Source: Bacteroidota bacterium
GTDB lineage: Bacteria; Bacteroidota; Bacteroidia; Bacteroidales; Lentimicrobiaceae
Direction: 5' to 3'
Length of the DNA: 48,200 nucleotides
NCBI GenBank assembly: GCA_009773455.1
Contig: WSXU01000027.1
Coordinates: 1 to 48,200, forward strand
In this document: in pieces, positions 31,801 to 41,249 of the stretch
Position numbering within the stretch: position 1 is the stretch's first letter
How the letters are laid out: each line of letters opens with the position of its first letter
The notes under the pieces: generated by a model
What the model was told of the DNA's origin: nothing
Seen by the model: only the letters and a program-made list of their open reading frames with translations
The model's database searches: none
Program-made: the position numbers and the translations under genes

Positions 31801-33681
31801 GCTCCCGATAAAATCGACAAGATTGAGGGTTGGGTTATCCGGACTGAAATAGGGTTTCAGGTGGAGGTTCGGCCAGATCAGTACTTCAAAATAGGCGCCA
31901 AGGGTAGTAGGCTTTACCCTGTATTCAGGATCATATTCGGCCAGCCACTGTACCTTTGGAGGTACAGGGTTCTGCAACAACCCTTTTGCCTGCGGAAAGA
32001 AAAGATCGTAGAAATATTTCAGGTTACCGGCCAGGAATCCGGTCAGTTCTCCGATACGACTGTCGTACATGGCTTCGAGATCGTTGAAATGGCAGGTTTG
32101 GTTTTCGCGGTTGGTCAGGGTTCTTTCATCATATTCACCCGTACGCAGGGCGATCACATCTACAGGAAGGCGGTACTGCCTCCTGATGGAAATAATCCGG
32201 CTCAAAGCTGCCTGGTAATTCATGCCCAGGTGACCTTCAATCCGCAGAAAATTATACGGTTCCAGGTCGTACCGCAGTGGCTTCACGACGAAATCGGGTG
32301 CTGCCGGTACATACTCGTCTGCCCTGTATCCCTGGTTCTGATTGGCCCTTCCCTGGCTGGTTCTGCCGTAATTCCATAACCTGTATAAATGCGGGGGGCC
32401 ATCCTGAAGGTAATAATACGGTATCGACTTGTCCGAGAGGCTTATATCGGCCAGTTTATCCGGTGTAATCCGGATCTGAAGAAATTGCTGTTTGTTTTCA
32501 TTCGATGGGGGAAGGGGGGGGGTACTGGTAAATCTGAGCGTCATTTCAACCAGCCGCATAAAGAGCTGTCTCACCTCTTTTATCTGTTCTTCACACTGAC
32601 TGTTCGCCGGTGATGGTATAAACCGGTTCCTGAATATTTCAGGGTTGTTGACTGAAGACGGGTTGAGCAGTCCGAGCATCAGGTGACGCGGGAACAGGTC
32701 TTCGGGCGGACAACAGGCACAGAGCAGACTGACGCCTTTCCATCTGAATTCATCATAGGCATTCAGCAGATCTTCAAAGAAACCATAGTAATACTGCATA
32801 AATTTCAGGTCGCTGACCGGAACCTGGGAATTGTCAAGAAATCCGAACCTACCGGCAAACCCTGCGAAAGGATCTGAAGGATAGTCAGCCAGCAGTAATG
32901 GCCTGAAAGCCTGGTAGGCTTCCTGAAGCGCTTTGCCTGTCCTGTCTGCTATACCATCGTTGGTAAAAACGTTGTGAAAACCCTGTAATACTTCAGGCGT
33001 GGTAACCGGCGCTGAATTGGGAACATCCCAGCGGGGTAGCCTGATGTCGGCCAGGTTGAGCCGGTTTGTGAGCGATTGTTCAAGATCTGTAAATGTAAAG
33101 TTACCCTGCAACGAATGGCCGGCCGCGATGATTTTCTCCATATCCGGGGTGCGGATAAGCAGGTGGCGGAGGGTAGCCGTAACTACTTCTCCTTTGTCGT
33201 TGCAATCGTTAGGACTACAATTGCGCAATCCGTCCATTTTCAGCTCAAGAAACAGAACCAGCACCTTGTCAGCCATGAATCCTGAAGGGCTGTCAAGGGA
33301 TGTGGTATTAGGCTCTCCAGCCGCGAACAACTCCCACAACGGATATTGTTTCTGAATTCCCGCATCATCATACTTAAAGCGTGGGTAAGCGATCTCATTC
33401 GGCAGGGTATATTCGCGGTATGAAACCAGCGAAACATCATCAGGTTCATTCAAAAGATAGCCGGCCGATCCTACACCTGTTCCCCTGGTAACGGAGATGG
33501 ATGTGATCCCTCCGTTGTTTTCAACCCTGAAATCAAGACCACAGACAATACCGATGCCTATCAGGTTGGCACGGGTGAGCCGCTCCTGTTCATCCAGATA
33601 GTCGAACACCTGGTTTAGGTGACTGTTGGTGAGAACCTGGTTGGCCTCAAAATGCGGGTATTTATCCTGGGTTGGTTTCAT
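28828..33681 (-). CDS. 1617-residue eCIS surface protein with SprB/Ig-like repeats, putative tail fibre
   Basis: A giant protein in the slot of Afp13 (tail fibre) in related operons. Residues 1-770 have no recognised domain; they start 'HFEANQVLTNSHLNQVFDYL' and look like an attachment part. Residues about 779-855 form a carboxypeptidase regulatory-like beta domain ('GVAVMLKGTSTGTKTDVSG'). Residues about 898-1342 are three ~149-residue repeats, each made of a SprB-like module with 'GGTPPY' or 'GGTAPY' and a second module with 'FDC', 'NCS' and 'HSCG'. The C-terminal ~270 residues are unassigned, ending in a PKD-like 'ISPQGCFAF' strand. The regular cysteines are unusual. No signal peptide is seen, as expected for a particle component assembled in the cytoplasm. 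Role as a target-binding fibre is inferred. Confidence 0.65.
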   Translation of the reverse strand: MKPTQDKYPHFEANQVLTNSHLNQVFDYLDEQERLTRANLIGIGIVCGLDFRVENNGGITSISVTRGTGVGSAGYLLNEPDDVSLVSYREYTLPNEIAYPRFKYDDAGIQKQYPLWELFAAGEPNTTSLDSPSGFMADKVLVLFLELKMDGLRNCSPNDCNDKGEVVTATLRHLLIRTPDMEKIIAAGHSLQGNFTFTDLEQSLTNRLNLADIRLPRWDVPNSAPVTTPEVLQGFHNVFTNDGIADRTGKALQEAYQAFRPLLLADYPSDPFAGFAGRFGFLDNSQVPVSDLKFMQYYYGFFEDLLNAYDEFRWKGVSLLCACCPPEDLFPRHLMLGLLNPSSVNNPEIFRNRFIPSPANSQCEEQIKEVRQLFMRLVEMTLRFTSTPPLPPSNENKQQFLQIRITPDKLADISLSDKSIPYYYLQDGPPHLYRLWNYGRTSQGRANQNQGYRADEYVPAAPDFVVKPLRYDLEPYNFLRIEGHLGMNYQAALSRIISIRRQYRLPVDVIALRTGEYDERTLTNRENQTCHFNDLEAMYDSRIGELTGFLAGNLKYFYDLFFPQAKGLLQNPVPPKVQWLAEYDPEYRVKPTTLGAYFEVLIWPNLHLKPYFSPDNPTLNLVDFIGSTGEPLKEIILIYVMYYIARFPEILSPDLGDLEPDALVEREKHLTKVAEAVEIKREQLFDNNQEGEKVTSWEDLDDRLEALVYGHYSDSIKALLKEYANRLKEMTKKLYLGHYLRNNPGIQHKAGVPMGGTFILVYHGESRADGHNTPPRFGNFIIRGQVVMGRNEPLPGVAVMLKGTSTGTKTDVSGNFLIRTKQLPVTLRVALTGFRPYEKFISDDGFYLLDILDESTGDDQGNRPDFFPGEVIADFYLPYLCNSDCAPVQFVLPVMPPSFTVETGCTGDNGNTRVIVTPAGGTPPYRLKINDGNFSTIEDQMTLSPGEYTLVVQDAEGLTSSPQKIVVPAGLTLGEPNFDCTGDSNRYVVAIGINGGTPPYSSNIGRILNENTFFGEDLAGDTDIEVIITDSRNCSASVMINHSCGPELAFTTRIGCANADDFAPVEVIPSGGTAPYEVQVGTEPFVPVGDPVFLPSGKHTLTVRDASGITTSPQEIEVATRLILGEPNFDCVGTNNQFITVIRITGGQAPYTSNRGSIQQNTFISDPLPGDTDVEIIISDSRNCSISTIVRHSCGTGLTFDVSKGCTSANGAAAVEIIPSGGSSPYEIQTGTGPFIPLNGPVVLSVGTHQLVLRDALLITTSQSIIIPDVLTVSILKFACDQENKNYFAGLRISGGTPPYIASGVVITGTDFSTDAIPNGETITVQVSDDNKCSASIEIQHSCDEPCDLPCEGETMECAYRLWLQPPTKTEAYEVYQTLKEVSFRFNGQNINLPNAPDLIQTTTTRLNRNFNNAMAGVIKNLNEAINQALTEALGTAGNNRLHISFDPQATDPFSVFRIEHFICDTFNLEFSYRFGKPNPIFTLSARYSNEVSESGAPFNGAVFINHSQDNKQSIVPAFDCGQRNQCSDGDFEKLCKENNLSPDFTIQLFRNIINLESTTPGNITAWIWDITGSSASEPFFTGEKVSVRVAEKNANIRLSVISPQGCFAFTDKELNR
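29655..30990 (-). repeat. Three coding repeats of about 149 codons (SprB/Ig-like pairs)
   Basis: The units start near residues 898, 1048 and 1198 of the 1617-residue protein. Each carries the same order of landmarks: a Cys in a 'GC' pair, GG-x-x-PY, a 'L...G.H/YTL.V.DA' strand, FDC or FAC, a second GG-x-x-PY, a D-x-x-x-CS-(A/I)S strand and HSC. Unit 3 is the most diverged. The copies differ enough that recent recombination is not obvious. Confidence 0.75.
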
Positions 33682-33721
33682 GGCGGATTCAGTTTAAAGT
33701 ATTTTTCTGTATGTTTTATGG

Positions 33722-36700
33722 CTATGCCTTCGGTGGTTTCTTCTTTTTTGATGACTTGCGTGATGCCTTTACCGGAACCGGCTTTTTGGCCCTGACGCGT
33801 GGTTCAGGAATCCTTGAAATCAAAGTATTTTTTACTTCCATGATGCTCCTTTTCATTGGATAATTACCAAGTGAAGTACTTCCCAGACGAACCGGATTCT
33901 GATCACTGCCATCAACGCAGTCGTGGAGGGTTGCACCCGGATAAACATTCCGTATTCCTGCCAGCTGGTTTACGAATACCTGCAGTGTGTATGAAGCTTT
34001 CCTGTAATAATTGTACCGTTCTGTCAGAAAATTGCGGATGGCTTCAGCAGTCCCGGGTTTAAACTGTCCCGTCTGACAAAGGTCAACCTGTGCTCCGGCG
34101 AATTCAGGCAAATCCGTTAAGGCTATTCCTGAAACGATCAGGCCGTTCATCCAGCTATGGAATGCTGCACCAAAGACAGAAAGGACACTTCCTGCACAAT
34201 GGCACAAATCTGTATCATTGCCTGTGGCTCCCTGCAGAAACCCTGCTTTCAGCATGGCTTCAACCCTTTCAGTGAGCATTTCTTCCGTCCGGTCAATGGC
34301 GGCGTTTTCCCTAAGCCAGTTGCACCAGGCCTCCTCGAGCCGTTCAAACTGCCAGCCGTTGATTGCAGTTTCAGTAAAATGGCCGACCAGCATAGCCCTG
34401 ATTTTATCAGTCAGTGAAGAATTGCCGGTCGAGGTGCAGGCCGTTTCCGGGACAATTGTGCTGAACAGGTTCGCCAGTTGTGCTTTCAGGGCATCGGGAT
34501 GTATGTATTCAAGTGTTTTGTCTTCATACCATTGGATGAAAGCTGCTGAGAACTGAAGATAGACAGCATTGGCACAGGCACAGGCTTCCGATTCTGATGG
34601 CCGGGTGCCATCTTCCCTAAACCCATCTTTCATGATCAGCCCGGTCAATTCTGAAATCACCTCATCGCACAGGTTTTGAATGAAGCCATCGTTTCCGGCC
34701 CAGCATATTTTACCAAGCAAATGGGAGGGTATCTCCTGACGGATGGTGCGGTCGGCAAACCGCCGTGCATCGGTATTGACACTGAAAGGACCGGTCCAGC
34801 CGGGCATTACAACCGTCAGCCTGAACGAGTATGGATCTTCATCCCCGCATGTTACACATGATCCGTCACTGCAGGCAGGATACAGCGCATCACCGGGGAA
34901 TCTGGGCCTCAGCAGCAGGTGTTCTACCACGATGGCCCGCTCATTGCTGCTCCAGTTGATAAATTCATCTTTCAATTCCACAGCAAGACCCGTGGAAACA
35001 ATTGTATCCGGAAAACTTCCCAACAGGTTTCCGTCTTTGTCGTTCAGCCTGAGTGTAAAACCATCACCCGATGCCTGGACTAACCAGGCATCGGGCCGAA
35101 TCATCTGTTTCACGATGGTTTTCCCGGCAATAACTTCAGCAGTTTTTTCATCAGGGGCATCTGCTGCGACCTCACCATTGAGCTGACTTCTTCCAAAAGA
35201 ATCCTTCAGTGTAAATCCAAACCTGCAGATGGTTCCGCTAAGGCTGATGAGGGTGAATTCAAATCTCAGATCGGGATATACGAGGAGCAGGCTGAAGCGT
35301 TTTTTCAGCCCGGAAATATTGGTTGGTGAACAGGGGTTGTTCATGTAATTAAACGCTTTTCCACGGCTGTGGCTTATTTCAGGATATGCCTTCAGAAAAG
35401 CGGTCTTGTCTTCTATCAGGTTTTCCATCGCTACAGGCTTGCCCTGAAGGTTGGTCAGCAAAAGGGCGTACTCACTGAATTGCTCACCAAAACGGGCCAT
35501 CAGATGGTCGAGGAAGCGGTTCCTGCGTTCATGAAACTCCGTGAGGGTCTCCGTCATTCCCTCCAATCCGGTGGTTGTAAGCCCGCTCACGATTTCATCA
35601 TAGCCACGGATCAGTTCTTCACTGAATTGCCTGACAAAATAGGTCTGCCTGGTAGCCGGATCAAGAGAAAACAGATCTCCGGTATGTGCTACCTGTGCAA
35701 AAGCATTGCCGAGCAGCTGTTCATAAACCAGCAGGTAAGCCTTCAGCTGTTTTGCCATGGCCCGGCGTGCTTCGCCTGCATGCGACGGCAATCCTTCGGT
35801 ACCAACGCCAAAAATCATCGGCAAGCTGTTTTGTACCGGGAAATACTCCTCAATATCAGTGAATGTTCCCGGAGACGGATACAAATCCCCTGCTGAATTT
35901 TTATACTTCGGACGTTCAGCCTCACCGCGCAACTGAGTGAGCGTATCCCTGGCTTCATCCATCCGGGGTGTAAAGGGCAGGCCGTTTTTGAAGAAAAGGA
36001 AACGGCTCAGGTTAAGATACAGCCTTGGCTGATGGTTTTCACTGATAAAAAGTAACCACTGCGCACTTGTTTTCGATCCGTCGAATACCGGATTTCCATT
36101 GACCCAGGCGGGATCAGCCGCACCTTTCACAATATTCCCTTCCGTATCATACTTCGACAGCAGCAGGTTGTTGATGGCCACCACCCCTTCGATTTCCATC
36201 AGCAGGTTGATGATATCGGAAGTCTTGATCATTGCCTTCAGCTGCGCGTTTTCAAGTTCATCCGTTGCTATGAATCCGTTGCCGAGCGCCGGACCGTTGA
36301 AAATATCTTCGCCCGCTCTGCCTTCATTCATCAGTTCCTGCAGTGAATAAAAAGGCACCGGCGGATTGAGGTATCGCTCAATCTCGAACCACACCCTGGC
36401 CTGAACAAGTTCAATATCGGCATCCGGAGTAACTTCTATGTCAGCGCATACAGCAACTTCCTCTATATCCACCACTTTTACCCGGCAATAATCTTCGTCC
36501 AGGTTGCGGTGGGCATGAAGCAGACCTTTCGACAGCGTGGTATATGCTTCGGCTTTAAGCATTTTGCTGCGGTATTGCTGTAATATGCCTGTTCCGGTTT
36601 CCTTTCTTGTCATGATTTCTTCCAGCCGGCTCACTGTACTTCCATTTTTGGCAGTAGTGTCACCAAGCAACCGGAGAGTGATGTCTTCAATGATTATTTT

Positions 36701-37567
36701 TTCTCCACCCGGAAGAAACTCCAGTTCCAGGTCAGCATAAAAGAGGTTCCGCCATTGCCGGTGCAGGTAGTTGTTTTTACCTTCCTCGTTCAGCAGGGGA
36801 TCCGAAATGACATTGTAGTCTTTTGTTGCTCCGAACTGCAGGAGATTGAGGTTGAATGAAGCTCCGTTTGCACCGTTGAAAGCATCGTTGTTATGAAGGA
36901 ATAATTCCCATTGGTTTTTGTTTAAAAACGACCAGTCAGGGAAACGCACTTCCATAATCACAGGATGTGGCTTTCCGTCTCCGTCATAGACCTGATAGGT
37001 AAATTCAACCTTGCGGTTATTCAGGTCGCCTGTTTCAGGGTCCTCTTCAAGTTCAAGAAGTACCTCGTACAGGCCACGTGGTGAAACCTTGACCGGCTGA
37101 ATGTCAGGGTTAGCCGGAGGGGCATACGCCAGCATCAACCTGTCTTCGTCGCACCAGGCGTAATAATGAACGTCACAGTCACATTCCCTGCAGATAAGCC
37201 ATGCATTTCTTACACCTTCCGCATCAATCAGTAACTTTCTGAAATCATTGGTAGTCCATGGATTGACAGTCAGAATTTCCCTGGCGGTGAAAAATGCCTG
37301 ATCGGGGTATGGATTTTTCTTATCTGCCGGCGGCTCTGCCTTTGTCAGGATGTTTCTGATGTCTTGACCGGTGCGGTAAGCAAGATCGGTAATGGCATAA
37401 CACAGCGCTTCCAGTATGGTAATTCCAGGGTCATGCGTATTGTAATCCGTCCATTGCCGGCTACCCATCTGCTCGATGTGGCCGATGCCTTCCCTGCGGA
37501 GCCGGTAATAGTCTGCTGCCGGCTTCAGAACTGGCTTTTTCGGTATACTGAGGGGTTTCTGGCTCAT
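33722..37567 (-). CDS. Large baseplate J-like protein (Afp12-like)
   Basis: A 1281-residue protein starting at the ATG at 37567, whose ATGA overlaps the stop of the preceding gene (a start five codons earlier is also open). It carries the eCIS baseplate signature 'DYNTHDPGITILEALCYAIT' (41-60). Two segments with clustered cysteines ('CSDGSCVTCGDED', near residue 900, and 'SEACACANAVY', near 1000) are notable. A basic C-terminus rich in Lys and Pro closes the protein. It should form part of the baseplate wedges around the spike, like Afp12/T4 gp6-gp7-type proteins. The identification rests on the N-terminal signature and the gene order. Confidence 0.82.
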   Translation of the reverse strand: MSQKPLSIPKKPVLKPAADYYRLRREGIGHIEQMGSRQWTDYNTHDPGITILEALCYAITDLAYRTGQDIRNILTKAEPPADKKNPYPDQAFFTAREILTVNPWTTNDFRKLLIDAEGVRNAWLICRECDCDVHYYAWCDEDRLMLAYAPPANPDIQPVKVSPRGLYEVLLELEEDPETGDLNNRKVEFTYQVYDGDGKPHPVIMEVRFPDWSFLNKNQWELFLHNNDAFNGANGASFNLNLLQFGATKDYNVISDPLLNEEGKNNYLHRQWRNLFYADLELEFLPGGEKIIIEDITLRLLGDTTAKNGSTVSRLEEIMTRKETGTGILQQYRSKMLKAEAYTTLSKGLLHAHRNLDEDYCRVKVVDIEEVAVCADIEVTPDADIELVQARVWFEIERYLNPPVPFYSLQELMNEGRAGEDIFNGPALGNGFIATDELENAQLKAMIKTSDIINLLMEIEGVVAINNLLLSKYDTEGNIVKGAADPAWVNGNPVFDGSKTSAQWLLFISENHQPRLYLNLSRFLFFKNGLPFTPRMDEARDTLTQLRGEAERPKYKNSAGDLYPSPGTFTDIEEYFPVQNSLPMIFGVGTEGLPSHAGEARRAMAKQLKAYLLVYEQLLGNAFAQVAHTGDLFSLDPATRQTYFVRQFSEELIRGYDEIVSGLTTTGLEGMTETLTEFHERRNRFLDHLMARFGEQFSEYALLLTNLQGKPVAMENLIEDKTAFLKAYPEISHSRGKAFNYMNNPCSPTNISGLKKRFSLLLVYPDLRFEFTLISLSGTICRFGFTLKDSFGRSQLNGEVAADAPDEKTAEVIAGKTIVKQMIRPDAWLVQASGDGFTLRLNDKDGNLLGSFPDTIVSTGLAVELKDEFINWSSNERAIVVEHLLLRPRFPGDALYPACSDGSCVTCGDEDPYSFRLTVVMPGWTGPFSVNTDARRFADRTIRQEIPSHLLGKICWAGNDGFIQNLCDEVISELTGLIMKDGFREDGTRPSESEACACANAVYLQFSAAFIQWYEDKTLEYIHPDALKAQLANLFSTIVPETACTSTGNSSLTDKIRAMLVGHFTETAINGWQFERLEEAWCNWLRENAAIDRTEEMLTERVEAMLKAGFLQGATGNDTDLCHCAGSVLSVFGAAFHSWMNGLIVSGIALTDLPEFAGAQVDLCQTGQFKPGTAEAIRNFLTERYNYYRKASYTLQVFVNQLAGIRNVYPGATLHDCVDGSDQNPVRLGSTSLGNYPMKRSIMEVKNTLISRIPEPRVRAKKPVPVKASRKSSKKKKPPKA

Positions 37568-40500
37568 GATTCGCAGTTGCATTGTTCAGCAGCGATCTCT
37601 TTCGCAGCCGGGTGAATAACTGTAATTCCGTGTCTGTTGGCAGGTGCTGAAACAAGTATGGAAACAGCACTGGAACCTTCAATTTCGTTCATATCGCTTG
37701 TGCCCTGGATGCCACCGATGGTATGGAACATTCCGAAATCGGTCACATAATCAACATAAGGCTGTTCCTCAACAAAATCAACCAGGACCGATTTATAAAT
37801 CTTGCCGCCGAACGAAGGGCTTTCGCCTCCCGGAAATGCCCAGGGAGAAAGGAAACGCGTGATGGCCTCCTTCAGGATATCGGTGTAGAAACCCTCATCA
37901 TACCCTTCATATAATTTTAGTCTGAAATTGACATTCACCTCCTCAAACCGGGGATTCCTTACATGCAGTCTGACAAAGCAGGATACACGTGTTTTCAGAA
38001 ATGCTGTGATCTCCTGAAGTGTCCCCAGGCTGGTATAAGGACGTAACGGATCACGCTGATTGTGGAATTGCTTGTTGGGAATCGTAACGATGGTGACATT
38101 CCCGGGAGCCAGTTCACGGTATATGCCGTCCCCGTTTTCGGTAGGTTCATACTGCGTGTGGTTAAGGCATTTTACCCTGTAAATTTCCGGGAAGGCTTCC
38201 AGCACCAGGTGCTCATAATCCCACAAAGTGATGGCCCGGTCCTTATGCCGCAACCGTTCACTTACTCTTGTATAGAATGATTCAGAATTTTCAGCAGCCT
38301 TGCCTCCGAAGGAATCAAACGGTTGCGAAATCTTTTTGATGTCTGAATCCGGTATTTCCTGTTTGGCGATGGTACCAGCCGCGACAACAGCTGCAGCAAA
38401 TCCCGGATCGTTTTCCCTGTCATTAAACGTTGCCAGCATGGCCTGGGCCGAAACCATCAGCAACCGGCAAACGGCATCGGTAACCCCTGAAACGGCAATC
38501 TTTATCCAAAACTGCCCGCCCGGCAGCAGGGTATTGGATTCTCCGGCGTCTGAGGGGATTGCCAGCGTCATGATTCCCGGTTTCAGCAGGCCTTCCGTCT
38601 GATCCGTTATTTCGTTATCCCTGAAGGCAACCCACTCGTTGTTGCTCAGGAAACTCAGGTGAAGATGCGGCGATGGTTTCAGGCTCAGTGGATTGGCTGT
38701 GCCATCAGCAACCTGGAACAACAGCGAAAGGTTCTGCGGAGGTTTCAGACCTGTGACACCGATGTAGAATTCCGCTTCACTTCGCTGCACCAGATTGTTG
38801 CGTTCAAAGTTGAACTGCGGCAACAGAAATGTCTTCAGGTCTGAACTCAGGAATGCATGCTCTTCGGCATGACCGAAGGGATACAGATGATAGTAGCGCG
38901 CGCTGCGGCCTGCAAATGATTCTTCAGAGGCGGTATTCAGCACAAGGGTCTGTACGGCGGTATAATCGAGCGAAAGAGAATTCATAAAGGGGCCCGTGGG
39001 AGGCGCACCCGGATCAGCAGCCCCGTCATCTTTGCGTACATATTTCAGTAAATCTGTCTGGTAAGCTTTCTGCCCGAAATCTGCATCCAGCCTAAGTTTT
39101 ACAAATCCCTGCCTCGATTCATTGGAATAGATCTCATCATCTCCTGCAAAGGGTGCATCCTTCACCACCAGGTGAAGATTCTGGGAAAGAACAATGGATG
39201 TAGATGTCACCGGAACAGCCGGATTTGCCGATGGCTTCCAAATGCCTGAATTCAGGAAATCAAAATTGATGTTCGGGATGTTGCTGCCATAAGGATCCGG
39301 ATTTTCGAGCCAGGAGGCTCTGAAGGTAAGCGATGTCAGGTTTTTCTGAAATACTTCAGCCGACCCGATGATCATGGAACTGCCTGTAACTGGCATAGCC
39401 CCGAAAGGCTGGAATGGTTTGGATGAATCAATGGCCCCGAAATCGTTTGAGACGGCCAGTGTTTTTAACCCGGTTACATTGACGGTAAGCTGAAGCTGAT
39501 GTACCTCAAGTTCATGGAAGTAGTTATAAATGAACTCATTATCGGGTCTGTGCCTGAGCTTTACCATCATCATGGGTAGTGTGGTATCGAAGTTGTATCC
39601 GTGTGTTTTTGACAGGTAAGGAACCACAGCAGCATCTGCACCACTGAGTTTTGCTGTAAGGCGCATTTGAGTGCCCGAAACCAGACCGAATCCCGTCGTT
39701 CCGATCTCTGTCCAGCCTTTTTCACCGGTTACCAGGCAAACAATATCATCTTTGTAATCAGCAGTATACGCGTTTGAATTTGCACCCAGGGTGAATAATA
39801 GGGTAATGAAACGTTCTCCGCCTGACAACAGCAGATAATGTGAAGCAATGGCAAAGCCTGTTTCAGCTTCAGGCATTTCAATGCCGGTGAGGATACCATT
39901 GGTATATACTTTATTGCTGAACGGATGCCATGACTTATCATCCTTCTCAATCTTTTTCCCTGATCCGTCAGCTGAATCAGAAAAAGGGGAGGCGTAATAT
40001 CTTCCATTGTTCAGCGTGGCTGCCGGGCCGGATCCTACAGGCTCATTTCCGTGCCGGTAAACCGATTTCAGTGCGGTCACTCTGGCCTGATTGGCCACAA
40101 GATCCGAGTTATTGGTAAAAAGTACCTCTTTGCCCAGGGCATCTTTACCTGCCGGGAATCCGTCACCACTTTTGAAATGATGAGAAACAGCCTGTTTTGC
40201 CAGTTCCGCGATCAGGTGAACTTTGGGTGGCGCGGCCGGCCTTTCATTCAGACGCAGAATATCCCGGTAATAAAAGTCAAGATGTCTTCCGGTGAGGGTA
40301 TTCATCTCTTCCCTGGCATGTTCGAAAAGACGGAGAAATCCAAGGAACAGGGCGTAATGCGGGTCGTGCCTGTCCCAGGAGGTAAAGCTCGTTTCCAGGG
40401 CCGACCGGGCTTCGGCAATGACCCTGGCATAAACTTTCAGGAACTGGTCCAGAACAGTGCTAAAGAAATTATGCGTCGAAATATGGTTGGTCAGCTCAAA

Positions 40501-41238
40501 AACAGTTCCCGCAGGATTGCCGTAGACCGTTGAATCAGGCATTACAGCTGCTGTATAGCTGTTCCAGTTTGCTGATCCGTCGGTTATCCAATCGGTTGAA
40601 AACCCAGACTCAACGTTGACTGCAAATCCTGAAGCCTCAATGCCCAGAATTTTCAATTCCCCTGGAGGGGTAGCCTGGCTTATTACGCCAAAGGCAATTC
40701 CGGATTGATACCATGAAATCATCTTTTGCAGGGCCGGAGCAAGCTGACTTTTTATCTGATTCAGAAGACTTGCCCTGAGTGTAAGCCATGCCGGCGGATC
40801 TTCATCTTCAGCAGGAAGACCTTCCTTCAGTACATCAAGTTGTTTTGCCAGTGTGCTTGTACAGCTGAAAAGATAGCTCAGATGACCGATCAGGGCAGTG
40901 TCGCGGGTTTCATTATCCAGATTGTTTAAAAAATCAAGACTGGATTTGATGGTGGATTTATATTCATCGATATTCTGAATGGCAGCCACCGCAAGCCTTA
41001 CTGAAATGTCGTAGCTGAAAAAGGCCGTCCAGTTTGTGGCCGAAGTATTGTCTTCATCAAAGAATTTAAGATATGCCGCAAATGCCCTTGCGAAAAGCAT
41101 CCCATGCGCAGGTGTCCGCTCATTCACCGGAGCATGGGATGGCTTCAGTGCCCGGGAAAGTCGTTCTTCCTGGTTGGTACCATCCCTCCTCAGCTTCAGG
41201 GGGTCGGTGTTCTGGTGACAGTTTTCCGGCAGTGGCAT
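37564..41238 (-). CDS. Large baseplate J-like protein (Afp11-like)
   Basis: A 1224-residue wedge protein. Its N-terminal ~950 residues are long and mostly unassigned ('LFARAFAAYLKFFDEDNTS' near the start). The C-terminal part has the conserved baseplate-J features 'RVSERLRHKDRAITLWDYEH' and 'EAFPEIYRVKCLNH' (around 990-1025), 'NVTIVTIPNK', and 'LSPWAFPGGESPSFGGKIYK', a typical gpJ ending. With the Afp12-like protein it should build the baseplate ring. The stop overlaps the start of the next gene, and the gp25-like gene ends 11 bp upstream of its start. Confidence 0.85.
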   Translation of the reverse strand: MPLPENCHQNTDPLKLRRDGTNQEERLSRALKPSHAPVNERTPAHGMLFARAFAAYLKFFDEDNTSATNWTAFFSYDISVRLAVAAIQNIDEYKSTIKSSLDFLNNLDNETRDTALIGHLSYLFSCTSTLAKQLDVLKEGLPAEDEDPPAWLTLRASLLNQIKSQLAPALQKMISWYQSGIAFGVISQATPPGELKILGIEASGFAVNVESGFSTDWITDGSANWNSYTAAVMPDSTVYGNPAGTVFELTNHISTHNFFSTVLDQFLKVYARVIAEARSALETSFTSWDRHDPHYALFLGFLRLFEHAREEMNTLTGRHLDFYYRDILRLNERPAAPPKVHLIAELAKQAVSHHFKSGDGFPAGKDALGKEVLFTNNSDLVANQARVTALKSVYRHGNEPVGSGPAATLNNGRYYASPFSDSADGSGKKIEKDDKSWHPFSNKVYTNGILTGIEMPEAETGFAIASHYLLLSGGERFITLLFTLGANSNAYTADYKDDIVCLVTGEKGWTEIGTTGFGLVSGTQMRLTAKLSGADAAVVPYLSKTHGYNFDTTLPMMMVKLRHRPDNEFIYNYFHELEVHQLQLTVNVTGLKTLAVSNDFGAIDSSKPFQPFGAMPVTGSSMIIGSAEVFQKNLTSLTFRASWLENPDPYGSNIPNINFDFLNSGIWKPSANPAVPVTSTSIVLSQNLHLVVKDAPFAGDDEIYSNESRQGFVKLRLDADFGQKAYQTDLLKYVRKDDGAADPGAPPTGPFMNSLSLDYTAVQTLVLNTASEESFAGRSARYYHLYPFGHAEEHAFLSSDLKTFLLPQFNFERNNLVQRSEAEFYIGVTGLKPPQNLSLLFQVADGTANPLSLKPSPHLHLSFLSNNEWVAFRDNEITDQTEGLLKPGIMTLAIPSDAGESNTLLPGGQFWIKIAVSGVTDAVCRLLMVSAQAMLATFNDRENDPGFAAAVVAAGTIAKQEIPDSDIKKISQPFDSFGGKAAENSESFYTRVSERLRHKDRAITLWDYEHLVLEAFPEIYRVKCLNHTQYEPTENGDGIYRELAPGNVTIVTIPNKQFHNQRDPLRPYTSLGTLQEITAFLKTRVSCFVRLHVRNPRFEEVNVNFRLKLYEGYDEGFYTDILKEAITRFLSPWAFPGGESPSFGGKIYKSVLVDFVEEQPYVDYVTDFGMFHTIGGIQGTSDMNEIEGSSAVSILVSAPANRHGITVIHPAAKEIAAEQCNCES

Positions 41239-41249
41239 GGTTCTTTGTT

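Noticed and set aside
31369-32379. 336-codon frame on the + strand
   Set aside because: It is antisense to the 1617-residue eCIS gene, its product is Phe/Gln-rich without domain features, and the opposite strand has clear protein-level repeats and coupling to the next gene.
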